Assembly: GCA_902727905.1 (NCBI GenBank)
Contig: CACVAR010000365.1
Coordinates: 1-14,177 of the forward strand
DNA: 14,177 nt
Direction of reading: 5' to 3'
Source of the DNA: an uncultured Sulfurovum sp.
GTDB lineage: Bacteria > Campylobacterota > Campylobacteria > Campylobacterales > Sulfurovaceae
Part shown: piece after piece, positions 1-6,780 of the stretch
How positions within the stretch are numbered: position 1 is the first letter of the stretch
Layout of the letters: each line of letters starts with the position of its first letter
Program-made: the position numbers and the translations under genes
The notes under the pieces: generated by a model
Told to the model about the DNA's origin: nothing
What the model saw: the letters and a program-made list of their open reading frames with translations, nothing else
Databases searched by the model: none

Positions 1-73
1 TCCCACAACTATTATGCCCATTTTTTACGCTATTAATACTGCCACACTTTTTACATCTTGGTCTATGTCTCAT
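1..73 (-). CDS. IS1-family transposase, N-terminal fragment (runs off window)
   Basis: The minus-strand reading frame starts at an ATG (73-71) and gives MRHRPRCKKCGSINSVKNGH. This carries the CxxCGS zinc-ribbon followed by a VKNG-type motif that opens IS1-family transposases (the InsA-like DNA-binding part). Only about 24 codons are inside the window. A nearby upstream ATG reads only three codons before a stop, so the ATG at 73 is the better start. The catalytic DDE domain would lie beyond the left edge. Family assignment is supported independently by the terminal repeat and by the C-terminal transposase fragment at the other window edge, which is probably another copy of the same IS. Confidence 0.8.
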   Translation of the reverse strand, partial: MRHRPRCKKCGSINSVKNGHNSCG

Positions 74-123
74 AAACTCATTATACCTTGCTACTCTTAT
101 CAACTAATTTGAGATGCACGACC
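1..123 (-). mobile_element. IS1-family insertion sequence, transposase-start end (partial)
   Basis: Read on the minus strand, this is the upstream end of an IS. The last bases, 99-123, form a terminal repeat that reads GGTCGTGCATCTC... inward. It matches the repeat at 14054-14078 (GGTCAAGCATCTA...) at 21 of 25 positions, and it shares the GGT start and TGAT-type inner end of classical IS1 ends. A transposase start codon lies just inside. The rest of the element runs off the window. The IS boundary is placed between 123 and 124. The flanking target duplication cannot be tested because the other side is outside the window. Confidence 0.85.
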
Positions 124-1103
124 AAGATTTTTTAGAAGATACCCATCAAAAAAACTTACAACAGCTCTCCTTGGTATACATTGAGGTGCAACAGTATATT
201 GAAAAATTGTTTGATGATGGTGCCTCACTTAGTCCTTTTAGTGTAACATTTATTAAAGATGTACATAGTCAACTCTATACTAAGCCCCAAATGAAACCTT
301 TTTTAAAAATTAAACTTGATAAAGATGCTAATACCTCCATAGACATGGTAGCAGGTAAGCTTAGAGAACGTAATGTAGCCATTGCACAACATAAAGCTCC
401 ACTATTTAATGAGTTACCTACACTGCTAAATCATTATGAATATCTCTATCAAATCTACCCTTATCATACCCAAGCTAGAAAACTTATTCATGCTATGGCA
501 TCACATCATAGACTAACTTGGTTACATCCATTTTTAGATGGTAACGGAAGAACCTCTCGTTTGGTGTTAGATGGGACATTAAATGCCATTAAACTAGAAG
601 GGTATGGGTTATGGAATATTTCCAGAGGGTTAGCAAGAGATGAAGTGAATTACAGAAAAAATCTTGCTATGGCTGATATGGTTAAACAAGGTACATTTGA
701 TGGAAGAGGTCCACTCTCTGCCAAAGGTTTAAAAAGCCATGTTCATTTTATGCTTAGTACAGCTCTTGACCAAATAACATTTATGCATAGCAGTTTGAGA
801 TTGGATGTACTTAGTGTACGTATGGATAAATATATTAAACTTTCAAGAGAGGAACTACTTGAATGTGACCCACTACCAAAATATTCTGATTTATTATTAA
901 AAGAGTTATTACTTGTTGGTGAGCTTCCTCGTGGTAAAGTTAAAGAGATAATAGGCACAAAAGATAGAACAGCATCAACACTAATTAAAGAGCTTTTAGA
1001 ATTGGACTATATAGAATCAACAACAGCAAAAAGTCCTATCCGATTAAAGTTTAATGCCTTCTTTGCATCATATCTTTTTCCTGGGCTTTTACCACCAGTA
1101 TGA
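114..1103 (+). CDS. Fic-domain protein (AMPylation-type), 5'-truncated by IS
   Basis: A Fic/DOC-fold enzyme that would transfer AMP or another nucleotide to a target protein hydroxyl. The active-site motif HPFLDGNGRTSR lies at residues 138-149 with catalytic His138, acidic Asp142 and the phosphate-binding GNGR. A C-terminal winged-helix region (about 255-320) fits the common Fic plus wHTH layout. The ATG lies inside the IS terminal repeat and an in-frame TAA sits three codons upstream, so the first three codons and part of the fourth are IS-derived. Fic proteins of this class (usually about 370-380 aa) normally have an N-terminal inhibitory helix with an (S/T)xxxE(G/N) motif. No such motif is visible in the retained N-terminus, so that part was probably lost to the insertion. 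There is no clear ribosome binding site. The gene may be a pseudogene or express a deregulated enzyme. The Fic assignment is secure; functionality is unknown. Confidence 0.85.
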   Translation: MHDQDFLEDTHQKNLQQLSLVYIEVQQYIEKLFDDGASLSPFSVTFIKDVHSQLYTKPQMKPFLKIKLDKDANTSIDMVAGKLRERNVAIAQHKAPLFNELPTLLNHYEYLYQIYPYHTQARKLIHAMASHHRLTWLHPFLDGNGRTSRLVLDGTLNAIKLEGYGLWNISRGLARDEVNYRKNLAMADMVKQGTFDGRGPLSAKGLKSHVHFMLSTALDQITFMHSSLRLDVLSVRMDKYIKLSREELLECDPLPKYSDLLLKELLLVGELPRGKVKEIIGTKDRTASTLIKELLELDYIESTTAKSPIRLKFNAFFASYLFPGLLPPV

Positions 1104-1128
1104 TAAGTTATAGAGGTTGATTCAAGGT

Positions 1129-1446
1129 CTACTGAAATGTACTCGACCCCATAGTATAATCCCTCTCAACCTTAGCAATACGAATACGATAATCTTTAAA
1201 AATAGAAGCTCTTCCTTCGGTTTGAGCAGCCAAATGGTCGAGGTTATTTCTCCAATGAATTAATGATTTTTCATCTTCCCAAAAAGAGAGAGAAACCAAT
1301 TTACCTTCATTCACTAAAGACTCAAACCTTTCAATGGAAATAAAACCAGGCATTTCAACCAACTGCTCTTTTAATTTAGCAGCAATACTCAAATAAGCCT
1401 CCTGCTGTCCCTCTTCAATTTCTACTTCAAATATGACTGAATACAT
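1129..1446 (-). CDS. Antibiotic biosynthesis monooxygenase (ABM)-family protein
   Basis: A 105-residue small alpha/beta-barrel protein of the ABM superfamily, which includes quinol or haem monooxygenases and many uncharacterised stress proteins. Visible signs are the N-terminal strand MYSVIFEVEIEEG, the PGFISIERFES strand after a helix, and the segment LVSLSFWEDEKSL followed by an HWR helix, all typical of the fold. The start at 1446 is chosen because AAGGAGA lies just upstream; an in-frame ATG 12 codons earlier has no such site. It is convergent with the Fic gene. The region upstream faces the broken tpm copy, so the original layout was ABM and tpm transcribed divergently. A 41-bp degenerate copy of part of this gene lies at 10102-10144. 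The substrate cannot be deduced. Confidence 0.8.
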   Translation of the reverse strand: MYSVIFEVEIEEGQQEAYLSIAAKLKEQLVEMPGFISIERFESLVNEGKLVSLSFWEDEKSLIHWRNNLDHLAAQTEGRASIFKDYRIRIAKVERDYTMGSSTFQ

Positions 1447-1582
1447 TTTATCTCCTTTTTTAACTATTTTACTATCTTTCATATTAAGTGGTAAAGAATG
1501 AAAGCTTTTGCTCTACTCCCAACATCAAAAATTAAGGAGTTTGTATGCAAGCAGATTTTTGGCACAGACTATGGGAAAGCAA
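1271..1582 (+). repeat. Left direct-repeat arm: ABM 5' half, intergenic region and tpm start
   Basis: Two blocks here, 1271-1312 and 1491-1582, recur in the same order and orientation at 10102-10144 and 10150-10240. The first block (inside ABM) matches at nearly all of about 41 positions. The second (promoter region plus the tpm start) is clearly alignable with scattered substitutions and one 1-nt gap. The 178 bases between the blocks here are missing from the right arm. The two arms flank the four-gene HerA/nuclease/dynamin operon, so this looks like a duplicated, diverged locus bracketing an insertion. Confidence 0.8.
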
Positions 1583-1619
1583 TAATAAGTTGGTACTAGC
1601 CAATACCAACTTATTCTAA
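1545..1619 (+). pseudogene. tpm remnant (first about 13 codons of thiopurine methyltransferase)
   Basis: The ATG at 1545 begins MQADFWHRLWESN, matching the start of the intact tpm at 10203 (MEADFWHKLWESN). AAGGAG lies upstream, at a position matching the intact gene. After about 1582 similarity breaks down and the frame stops at TAA 1617-1619, giving a 24-residue peptide instead of about 210. The break coincides with a perfect hairpin and with the end of the dynamin operon. This is read as the left junction of the inserted module. Any residual homology between 1583 and 1610 is too weak to call. Confidence 0.75.
1584..1615 (-). terminator. 12-bp perfect hairpin at the end of the dynamin operon
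   Basis: AATAAGTTGGTA (1584-1595) and TACCAACTTATT (1604-1615) form a perfect 12-bp stem with an 8-nt loop. The stem contains the stop codon of the last dynamin gene. On the minus strand it is followed by ATTGCTTTCCC, which is not a clean T-run, so a classical intrinsic terminator is only partly supported. It may instead protect the 3' end or mark the edge of the inserted module. Confidence 0.5.
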
Positions 1620-3572
1620 AAGCTCTTTTTTCTTCATCCATTGCTCTTTAGTTATATGTGCTTGACTTAATTTATTAGCAGATATCTCACTTAAAACTTT
1701 TTTCATTGCATCAATTTCTCTATCAATAAAAGATTCTTCTCCGTTTATCGTACTCTTAATCCAATCTGTGTTTAGATAATAATTTAAATTCTGTATCATA
1801 TTATCAATACTCGGTCTTTCCTCTGATTCATTAAAATGAAATGCTGAATTTATTCCTATACTATAGATACTATTGGCACTACATAATCGATTATATATTT
1901 CTCTAATTTCAAGTAATATATCTTTATAAAAGTATATTGCTTGGTTTTCAAACTCATTACAAATAATATCAAAACTCTCTAATGCAATCCCCTGTAATTC
2001 AATATTGTCACTATTAGACTCTTGTAAATCTCGATATTTTTCTTTCCACTTTGAAACCTCTGAACTTAATGTCTCTTCAATTGTAAAAACTTTTTGAGTC
2101 ATGGTTTCATGTAAATTGTTTAATGAATTGTCTAATCCCTCACTCGCTTTACTAAAAGCTCCATCTTCTTCATAAATTAAATTTTCTATATATTCTCGAT
2201 TAACGATATAAACTTTATAATTTATATAATTACCTGTTGGTGTATCTGAAAAAAAAGTTTTCTCTCCATCGGCTACAAACTCTTCTTTATTTGTTTCTGT
2301 AAATCCAAGAGAAAGAATATTTGCAACCGTTGAAACAACATTTTCGACTTCTCGAATAATTTTTTTACTTTGTCTTTTTGTAATATCTTTCAACTCTTCA
2401 ATAGCTATTTTTTGATAGCTGTCAAACTCACTTAAAATTACTTCTAACTCATCAATTGCATTGACTAAATATTGGTAATGTTCCCCTATATCATTATTTA
2501 TACTACTCATCTCTTTTTTTAAAGAGAAAGAAAGTGTTTTACTTGCTTCTGGTACTATTTCCTTATCTATGTATTCAAAAACTTTTTCAATATTTGATTC
2601 TACAAGAAGAGCCTTGTTCTCATCTTTATCACTTTTTTTAATCTTATTATGATTTTGCATAAATGTGACTAAATCATCTTTCATGATAGATTGATAGGCT
2701 TCTAAAATAGTCTCGTCTTTTATATGAGAAAGTAACTTATCTTCAAGAGAACCTGAAAATTCTCGTACCAACTTATCCATTAACTCGTCTTGATTTTTTT
2801 GTCTACTCTCCAAAGCTTGTAGAGCAGAAATAGGAATGACTTCAGCAAAATATCTTGTAAAATTATTATCCTCTTTTAGTTCCTCTATAAACTCAGCAAC
2901 CTCATCATCGTCATCAATCTCATCTTTATGGTTAACAATACAGATAGATTTTTGGTTATACTCTTTAAAATACTTCTCCAACACATCAATTTCACTCTTT
3001 TTACCTGCATTAGAAATCATCGTTAACCAGATAATACCATCAACATTTTTTAAAATATCTTCTGTAGTTTCATCATCCATTTTATTAGGGCTATTAAATC
3101 CTGGTGTGTCTACAAATACAATATTTTTAAGAATATCTTTTGGATAGTAGAGTGTAACATGGTCAATACTTTGAATCATCTCAACACTTTGTTGATTTAC
3201 ATAGTTCGCAATATTATCAATCCCTGCTAACTCTTCTCGTCCATCACTATATGTCAATTTAAGTTGAGGTTCTTTACCATACCTTAGATAGGTGATTTTA
3301 GAAGTTATAGGAAGGTCTCCACTTGGAAGAATATCATCAGAAAGCATTGCATTTAAAAAAGTCGACTTTCCACTACTAAATAATCCTGAAACAGCTAACT
3401 TCATTGGTTCATGAGCTCTTTTAGATAAATTATCTAATCGTTCAGCCATATCATAAGAGATATAAAGCTCATTAAGCTCTAAATGAGCCTTATAATTCTC
3501 AATATCTCTATGGGTTATATAATTTTCTTCCATTACTTTTAATGAAGTAATAACTTTATTTACTAAGCTCAT
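1611..3572 (-). CDS. Dynamin-like GTPase, second of a tandem pair (LeoBC/Cj-DLP-like)
   Basis: A large GTPase of 653 residues, probably membrane-remodelling. The GTPase domain (about 55-255) shows P-loop GLFSSGKST at 63-71, a switch-I threonine in LPITSKIT, DTPG at 155-158, NHKD at 214-217 and an SA-type G5 near 249. The rest, about 260-653, is predicted long helices as in the stalk of bacterial dynamin-like proteins (DLPs). No strong membrane segment is visible, only a weakly hydrophobic stretch near 415-435. The ATG at 3572 follows the upstream stop by 1 nt, with AAAGGTG as ribosome binding site, so it is translationally coupled to the 884-aa dynamin. Tandem unequal dynamins form hetero-oligomers in Campylobacter jejuni (Cj-DLP1/DLP2), and paired dynamins form the Eleos defence type. 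Partnership with the upstream gene is inferred. It is the last gene of the operon. Confidence 0.85.
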   Translation of the reverse strand: MSLVNKVITSLKVMEENYITHRDIENYKAHLELNELYISYDMAERLDNLSKRAHEPMKLAVSGLFSSGKSTFLNAMLSDDILPSGDLPITSKITYLRYGKEPQLKLTYSDGREELAGIDNIANYVNQQSVEMIQSIDHVTLYYPKDILKNIVFVDTPGFNSPNKMDDETTEDILKNVDGIIWLTMISNAGKKSEIDVLEKYFKEYNQKSICIVNHKDEIDDDDEVAEFIEELKEDNNFTRYFAEVIPISALQALESRQKNQDELMDKLVREFSGSLEDKLLSHIKDETILEAYQSIMKDDLVTFMQNHNKIKKSDKDENKALLVESNIEKVFEYIDKEIVPEASKTLSFSLKKEMSSINNDIGEHYQYLVNAIDELEVILSEFDSYQKIAIEELKDITKRQSKKIIREVENVVSTVANILSLGFTETNKEEFVADGEKTFFSDTPTGNYINYKVYIVNREYIENLIYEEDGAFSKASEGLDNSLNNLHETMTQKVFTIEETLSSEVSKWKEKYRDLQESNSDNIELQGIALESFDIICNEFENQAIYFYKDILLEIREIYNRLCSANSIYSIGINSAFHFNESEERPSIDNMIQNLNYYLNTDWIKSTINGEESFIDREIDAMKKVLSEISANKLSQAHITKEQWMKKKELLE

Positions 3573-3573
3573 A

Positions 3574-6228
3574 TTACACCTTTGATAATTTATTTAAATT
3601 TTTTTCTATGATTTCAATTTGATTAGATAGTATCTCTTTTAGTTCACTATCACTTTTCTCTTTTGAGGTTAAATTTTGACTTAACTCATTTAGATCTTTT
3701 TCCTTATTGAATAATATATCTTTTAATCTTTTTGATGGCTCAGAAGCAATAGTCTTATATGAACAAATAAGTGCTTCATCAAATTTTTTCAGTCCAATAT
3801 CAATATTGTTTTGTAAATTATCTGTTGATTTCTTCAACTCTTTACTTACTTCTTTTATTTTAGACTCTATTGCTTTTTTAATTTCACTTCTTCGTTTATC
3901 ATTATACATATTCTCTAAACTATTGCCCATAAGCATAGCTCCGACAATACCTACAGGACCTAACGCAAAACCTACAATACCTCCAATAACACCACCAATG
4001 GCTAAACGCATTAACATATCTTCTATATCACCCAACATATCGAGTTTATCAATATTAAAAGAGGAGTTAAATGCTTTATTTATTTCTATATTATGCTCTA
4101 ATGTATTATGATATTGTCCATTAATATAATCTAATGACTCTTCAACAAGAAAATTGGCTTTACGTTGATACTCCTGAGTTAATTTCGATATAAATATCTT
4201 TAATTCAACTTCAATTATCTCTTTTATCTCTTCCCTAACAGGTTTTCTATTATTATATAATTCTTCTTCAATATAGTTCGATATTTTCTCTACAATCGTT
4301 TGATGTGATACCCTGAATCGTGATTCAAATAAATTTCTTAATCTTTCTAATTCTTCTTTTATATTTCTTTCTTCTCTATCAATCTCCAAAAGTACTTCAT
4401 TAAGTTGAAGAGATATCTCCTCTCTCTCTTGTTTTACAATACTAAGTCTCTTATCTATTTCATTTCTCTCTAATCCAATTAATGAATATTGTTCATTCAA
4501 TTGGTTCAAGTAAGCACTCACATCATTTTCAATGCTTCTATGAGCATTACTAATAGCCAATTTAGCTCTCTTATTTCTATCTCCAAAAAGCATACTATTA
4601 AGATAGTTTTCTATCTCTAAGATACCTGTATCTTTAAGCTCATAACCTTTCTTTAGTGCTTTTTGTGAATCTCCTATTCGATGTTGCATAGCAAACTTAC
4701 CAGCAAGAGGAAGAAATTCTACTTTTGCTAAAATAGTACTAATATCACTGTTTGCTCTTTTATTAAGGTAGGTTTCTATATTTCTTTTAGCATGCGTAAT
4801 AATATTGATTAATTTTTGCTCTATCTCTTCTTTACTATTTCCTAATGTATCAATCCGTGTAATCACAACTAATAGACTAGATACTCCTTGATCGAGTAAA
4901 GCATCACCTATAAATTCTATGTCTTTTTGTGTTGCACTCTGTTTGGCATTCATAAGGTGTAAAATAGCAGAACAAGAACCTAGATACTCTTTGGTAATAA
5001 TTTCTCTTTGAACAATGGGGTCATCAATCCCTGGCGTATCAACCAAAGAGACACCCATATCTAAAAACTCTAATGGAAGTTTTAACTCTACTTCTTTAAC
5101 AAGATTACATAAACCTTCTGATTTTCGTGCAGAAGTATAGTAATCAAGCTCCTCAATAGCTATCTCTTTCTCTTCTAACCCAATATATTTTGAAAACCCA
5201 TTAAGTTTTTCAGATACCAAAACAAACTCTTTACTCTGTTCATCTAGGGCTAACTCTTTTATTTTTCTCCATTCATCTTCTGACCAAAAGTAAACTTTAG
5301 CTTTATCTTGACCTTTTTTAATAATAGATAAATTAGCTGTTTCAGGGCGAATAGCTGTACCTAAAATCTCTCGTTGTAAAAGAGCATTCATCATTGTAGA
5401 CTTTCCAGCTTTCATGATACCTGTTACGCCTATAGAAAATTCTTGACTCTCTAGTCTATGGATTAATTCTTTCATCTTCTCTTGAATGGGTTCATTTTTC
5501 AAATTGAGATTAAGATCTTTTGCTATTTCTATAAGAAGTTGTTGTTTCTTTTGATAAATTTTTTTTGAGTTGTTCTCTTTTTGATATTTAGCCCTTATTC
5601 TTTCAATATCTTCGTTACTGCTATTTTGTTGAATAATCAAATCTAAATTATTTTGAAGCTGCTTATAGTTACTCTCTTTTTTTCTTTTTATTTCTAATGA
5701 AATATGATTAAGTAATTCTCTTTTATTAGAGTACTCTAGCATATCTCGTTCAGGATTATCAGAACCCAGATTATCAAATTTTTCTTCCCATTCATCATTA
5801 ACCCCACTCATCAATGCCAAAGAAATTGGAAGAGCATTTTTACAAGGAAGTTTCTCTCTCACTTTAGAAATAGAACTATCAAGAGATGTTATTCCTTGAG
5901 AGTTTTCAAGGAAAATTTCTAACCCATCAATAATAATAATCTCTTCATCTTTACACTCTATCTCACTTCCTAAACTATTTAAAGAAATAGAAAGTTTACT
6001 ACTCTCTAAAATATCAATATTATTCTCTTTTAATAGTTCAAGAAGAATATCTTTTCGAGGATGGTTACTAATAAGATTAATCGTATTAGCATTTTTAACT
6101 GCCTCTATCAAATCCGTAGTGTTTTTACTATTTTTAATAACTTTTTGCTCTTTAAGATAGTTTAAATCCTCTTCTATTAAAGTAGTATTATTTTTAATTT
6201 TTTCATTTATTATAATTATTTTTTCCAA
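3574..6228 (-). CDS. Dynamin-like GTPase with extra N-terminal domain and membrane-insertion segment
   Basis: An 884-residue DLP. Residues about 1-170 form an alpha/beta-looking domain that I do not recognise. About 175-260 is charged and helical. The GTPase domain follows, with P-loop GIMKAGKST at 270-278, switch-I threonine in RPETANLS, DTPG at 397-400 and TRID at 457-460. Long helices cover 550-740. A glycine-rich hydrophobic stretch at about 743-769 (GGVIGGIVGFALGPVGIVGA) is the type that inserts dynamins into membranes. A helical C-terminus (about 775-884) then returns along the stalk. The start is a TTG at 6228, supported by a strong AGGAG ribosome binding site that overlaps the nuclease stop codon with 6-nt spacing; no nearby ATG exists. 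The next dynamin starts 1 nt after this stop. The likely role is a GTP-driven membrane-acting partner of the second dynamin, comparable to Cj-DLP pairs or LeoA of Eleos systems. The specific subfamily is not certain. Confidence 0.85.
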   Translation of the reverse strand: MEKIIIINEKIKNNTTLIEEDLNYLKEQKVIKNSKNTTDLIEAVKNANTINLISNHPRKDILLELLKENNIDILESSKLSISLNSLGSEIECKDEEIIIIDGLEIFLENSQGITSLDSSISKVREKLPCKNALPISLALMSGVNDEWEEKFDNLGSDNPERDMLEYSNKRELLNHISLEIKRKKESNYKQLQNNLDLIIQQNSSNEDIERIRAKYQKENNSKKIYQKKQQLLIEIAKDLNLNLKNEPIQEKMKELIHRLESQEFSIGVTGIMKAGKSTMMNALLQREILGTAIRPETANLSIIKKGQDKAKVYFWSEDEWRKIKELALDEQSKEFVLVSEKLNGFSKYIGLEEKEIAIEELDYYTSARKSEGLCNLVKEVELKLPLEFLDMGVSLVDTPGIDDPIVQREIITKEYLGSCSAILHLMNAKQSATQKDIEFIGDALLDQGVSSLLVVITRIDTLGNSKEEIEQKLINIITHAKRNIETYLNKRANSDISTILAKVEFLPLAGKFAMQHRIGDSQKALKKGYELKDTGILEIENYLNSMLFGDRNKRAKLAISNAHRSIENDVSAYLNQLNEQYSLIGLERNEIDKRLSIVKQEREEISLQLNEVLLEIDREERNIKEELERLRNLFESRFRVSHQTIVEKISNYIEEELYNNRKPVREEIKEIIEVELKIFISKLTQEYQRKANFLVEESLDYINGQYHNTLEHNIEINKAFNSSFNIDKLDMLGDIEDMLMRLAIGGVIGGIVGFALGPVGIVGAMLMGNSLENMYNDKRRSEIKKAIESKIKEVSKELKKSTDNLQNNIDIGLKKFDEALICSYKTIASEPSKRLKDILFNKEKDLNELSQNLTSKEKSDSELKEILSNQIEIIEKNLNKLSKV

Positions 6229-6237
6229 GTTATGCTC

Positions 6238-6780
6238 CTATATATTTTTCAATTCTTCTGCTCGGCTTTTCCAATGGTCTGTACGCTCTTTATTGAAAAC
6301 ATTTCTATCAATCAAACTCTCTTTCTGATAGGTGTCATGAAGAGTACTATAATAAATTTTATGCTCCCCTCCTTGTAGTTCTGCTAAGGGAGAATCCATT
6401 TTTTGCCCAATATGGTGTAAATGATAAGATTCTCCATACTCATCTATTGGGGCTAAACCTTGTTCCATACGTTCTATATTAGTTCTATTTTTTTCATCTT
6501 GCAGTGTTGGGTCAAGCTCTGAAGACTTTAAAATAATTCGATTATTGATATTCTCTTCTATTAAATTGGCATTTTGGTAAACATTCAATTCATTTGAATT
6601 TTTAATATATTCATTTACTTCTGTACTATACTCTGAATCTTCGTTAACTCTATTCTCCATTAGATCTACATAATTTGAAAGTTCTTTATCTGAAGCTGTC
6701 AATGAATTATCTTTTTCAGAAAATATTAATTCTTTTATTCCCTCTTTAAATATTTGAGTTACCATAGTACTATTGGACAT
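6238..6780 (-). CDS. Free-standing LHH-type HNH/EndoVII-superfamily nuclease
   Basis: A 180-residue protein. The C-terminal half carries the signature of the LHH branch of HNH/endonuclease VII toxins: LHHIGQ at 121-126, then DSPLAEL, a further histidine in EHK (139-141), LH at 147-148, and a closing F..ER..HWKSRAE motif near 162-176. These residues form the beta-beta-alpha metal site that cuts DNA or RNA. The N-terminal half (about 1-95) is acidic and helical with no recognisable domain, possibly for binding a partner. In the family this domain is usually the C-terminal warhead of secreted polymorphic toxins. Here it is separate, has no secretion domain and no neighbouring immunity gene. Start choice: ATG 6780 has a weak GAG-type site; GTG 6792 and ATG 6765 are alternatives. 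It overlaps the ATPase stop by 11 nt and the next dynamin follows after 9 nt. Confidence 0.8.
   Translation of the reverse strand: MSNSTMVTQIFKEGIKELIFSEKDNSLTASDKELSNYVDLMENRVNEDSEYSTEVNEYIKNSNELNVYQNANLIEENINNRIILKSSELDPTLQDEKNRTNIERMEQGLAPIDEYGESYHLHHIGQKMDSPLAELQGGEHKIYYSTLHDTYQKESLIDRNVFNKERTDHWKSRAEELKNI

Noticed and set aside
743..958. Minus-strand open frame inside the Fic gene
   Set aside because: Antisense shadow with no ribosome binding site and low-complexity Ser-rich translation. The same reasoning removes other open frames opposite the dynamin, ATPase, redoxin and nitroreductase genes.
1447..1482. Longer ABM protein starting at an ATG 12 codons upstream
   Set aside because: The upstream ATG has no ribosome binding site, and the extra residues KDSKIVKKGDK are the translated leader containing the AAGGAGA site of the ATG at 1446.
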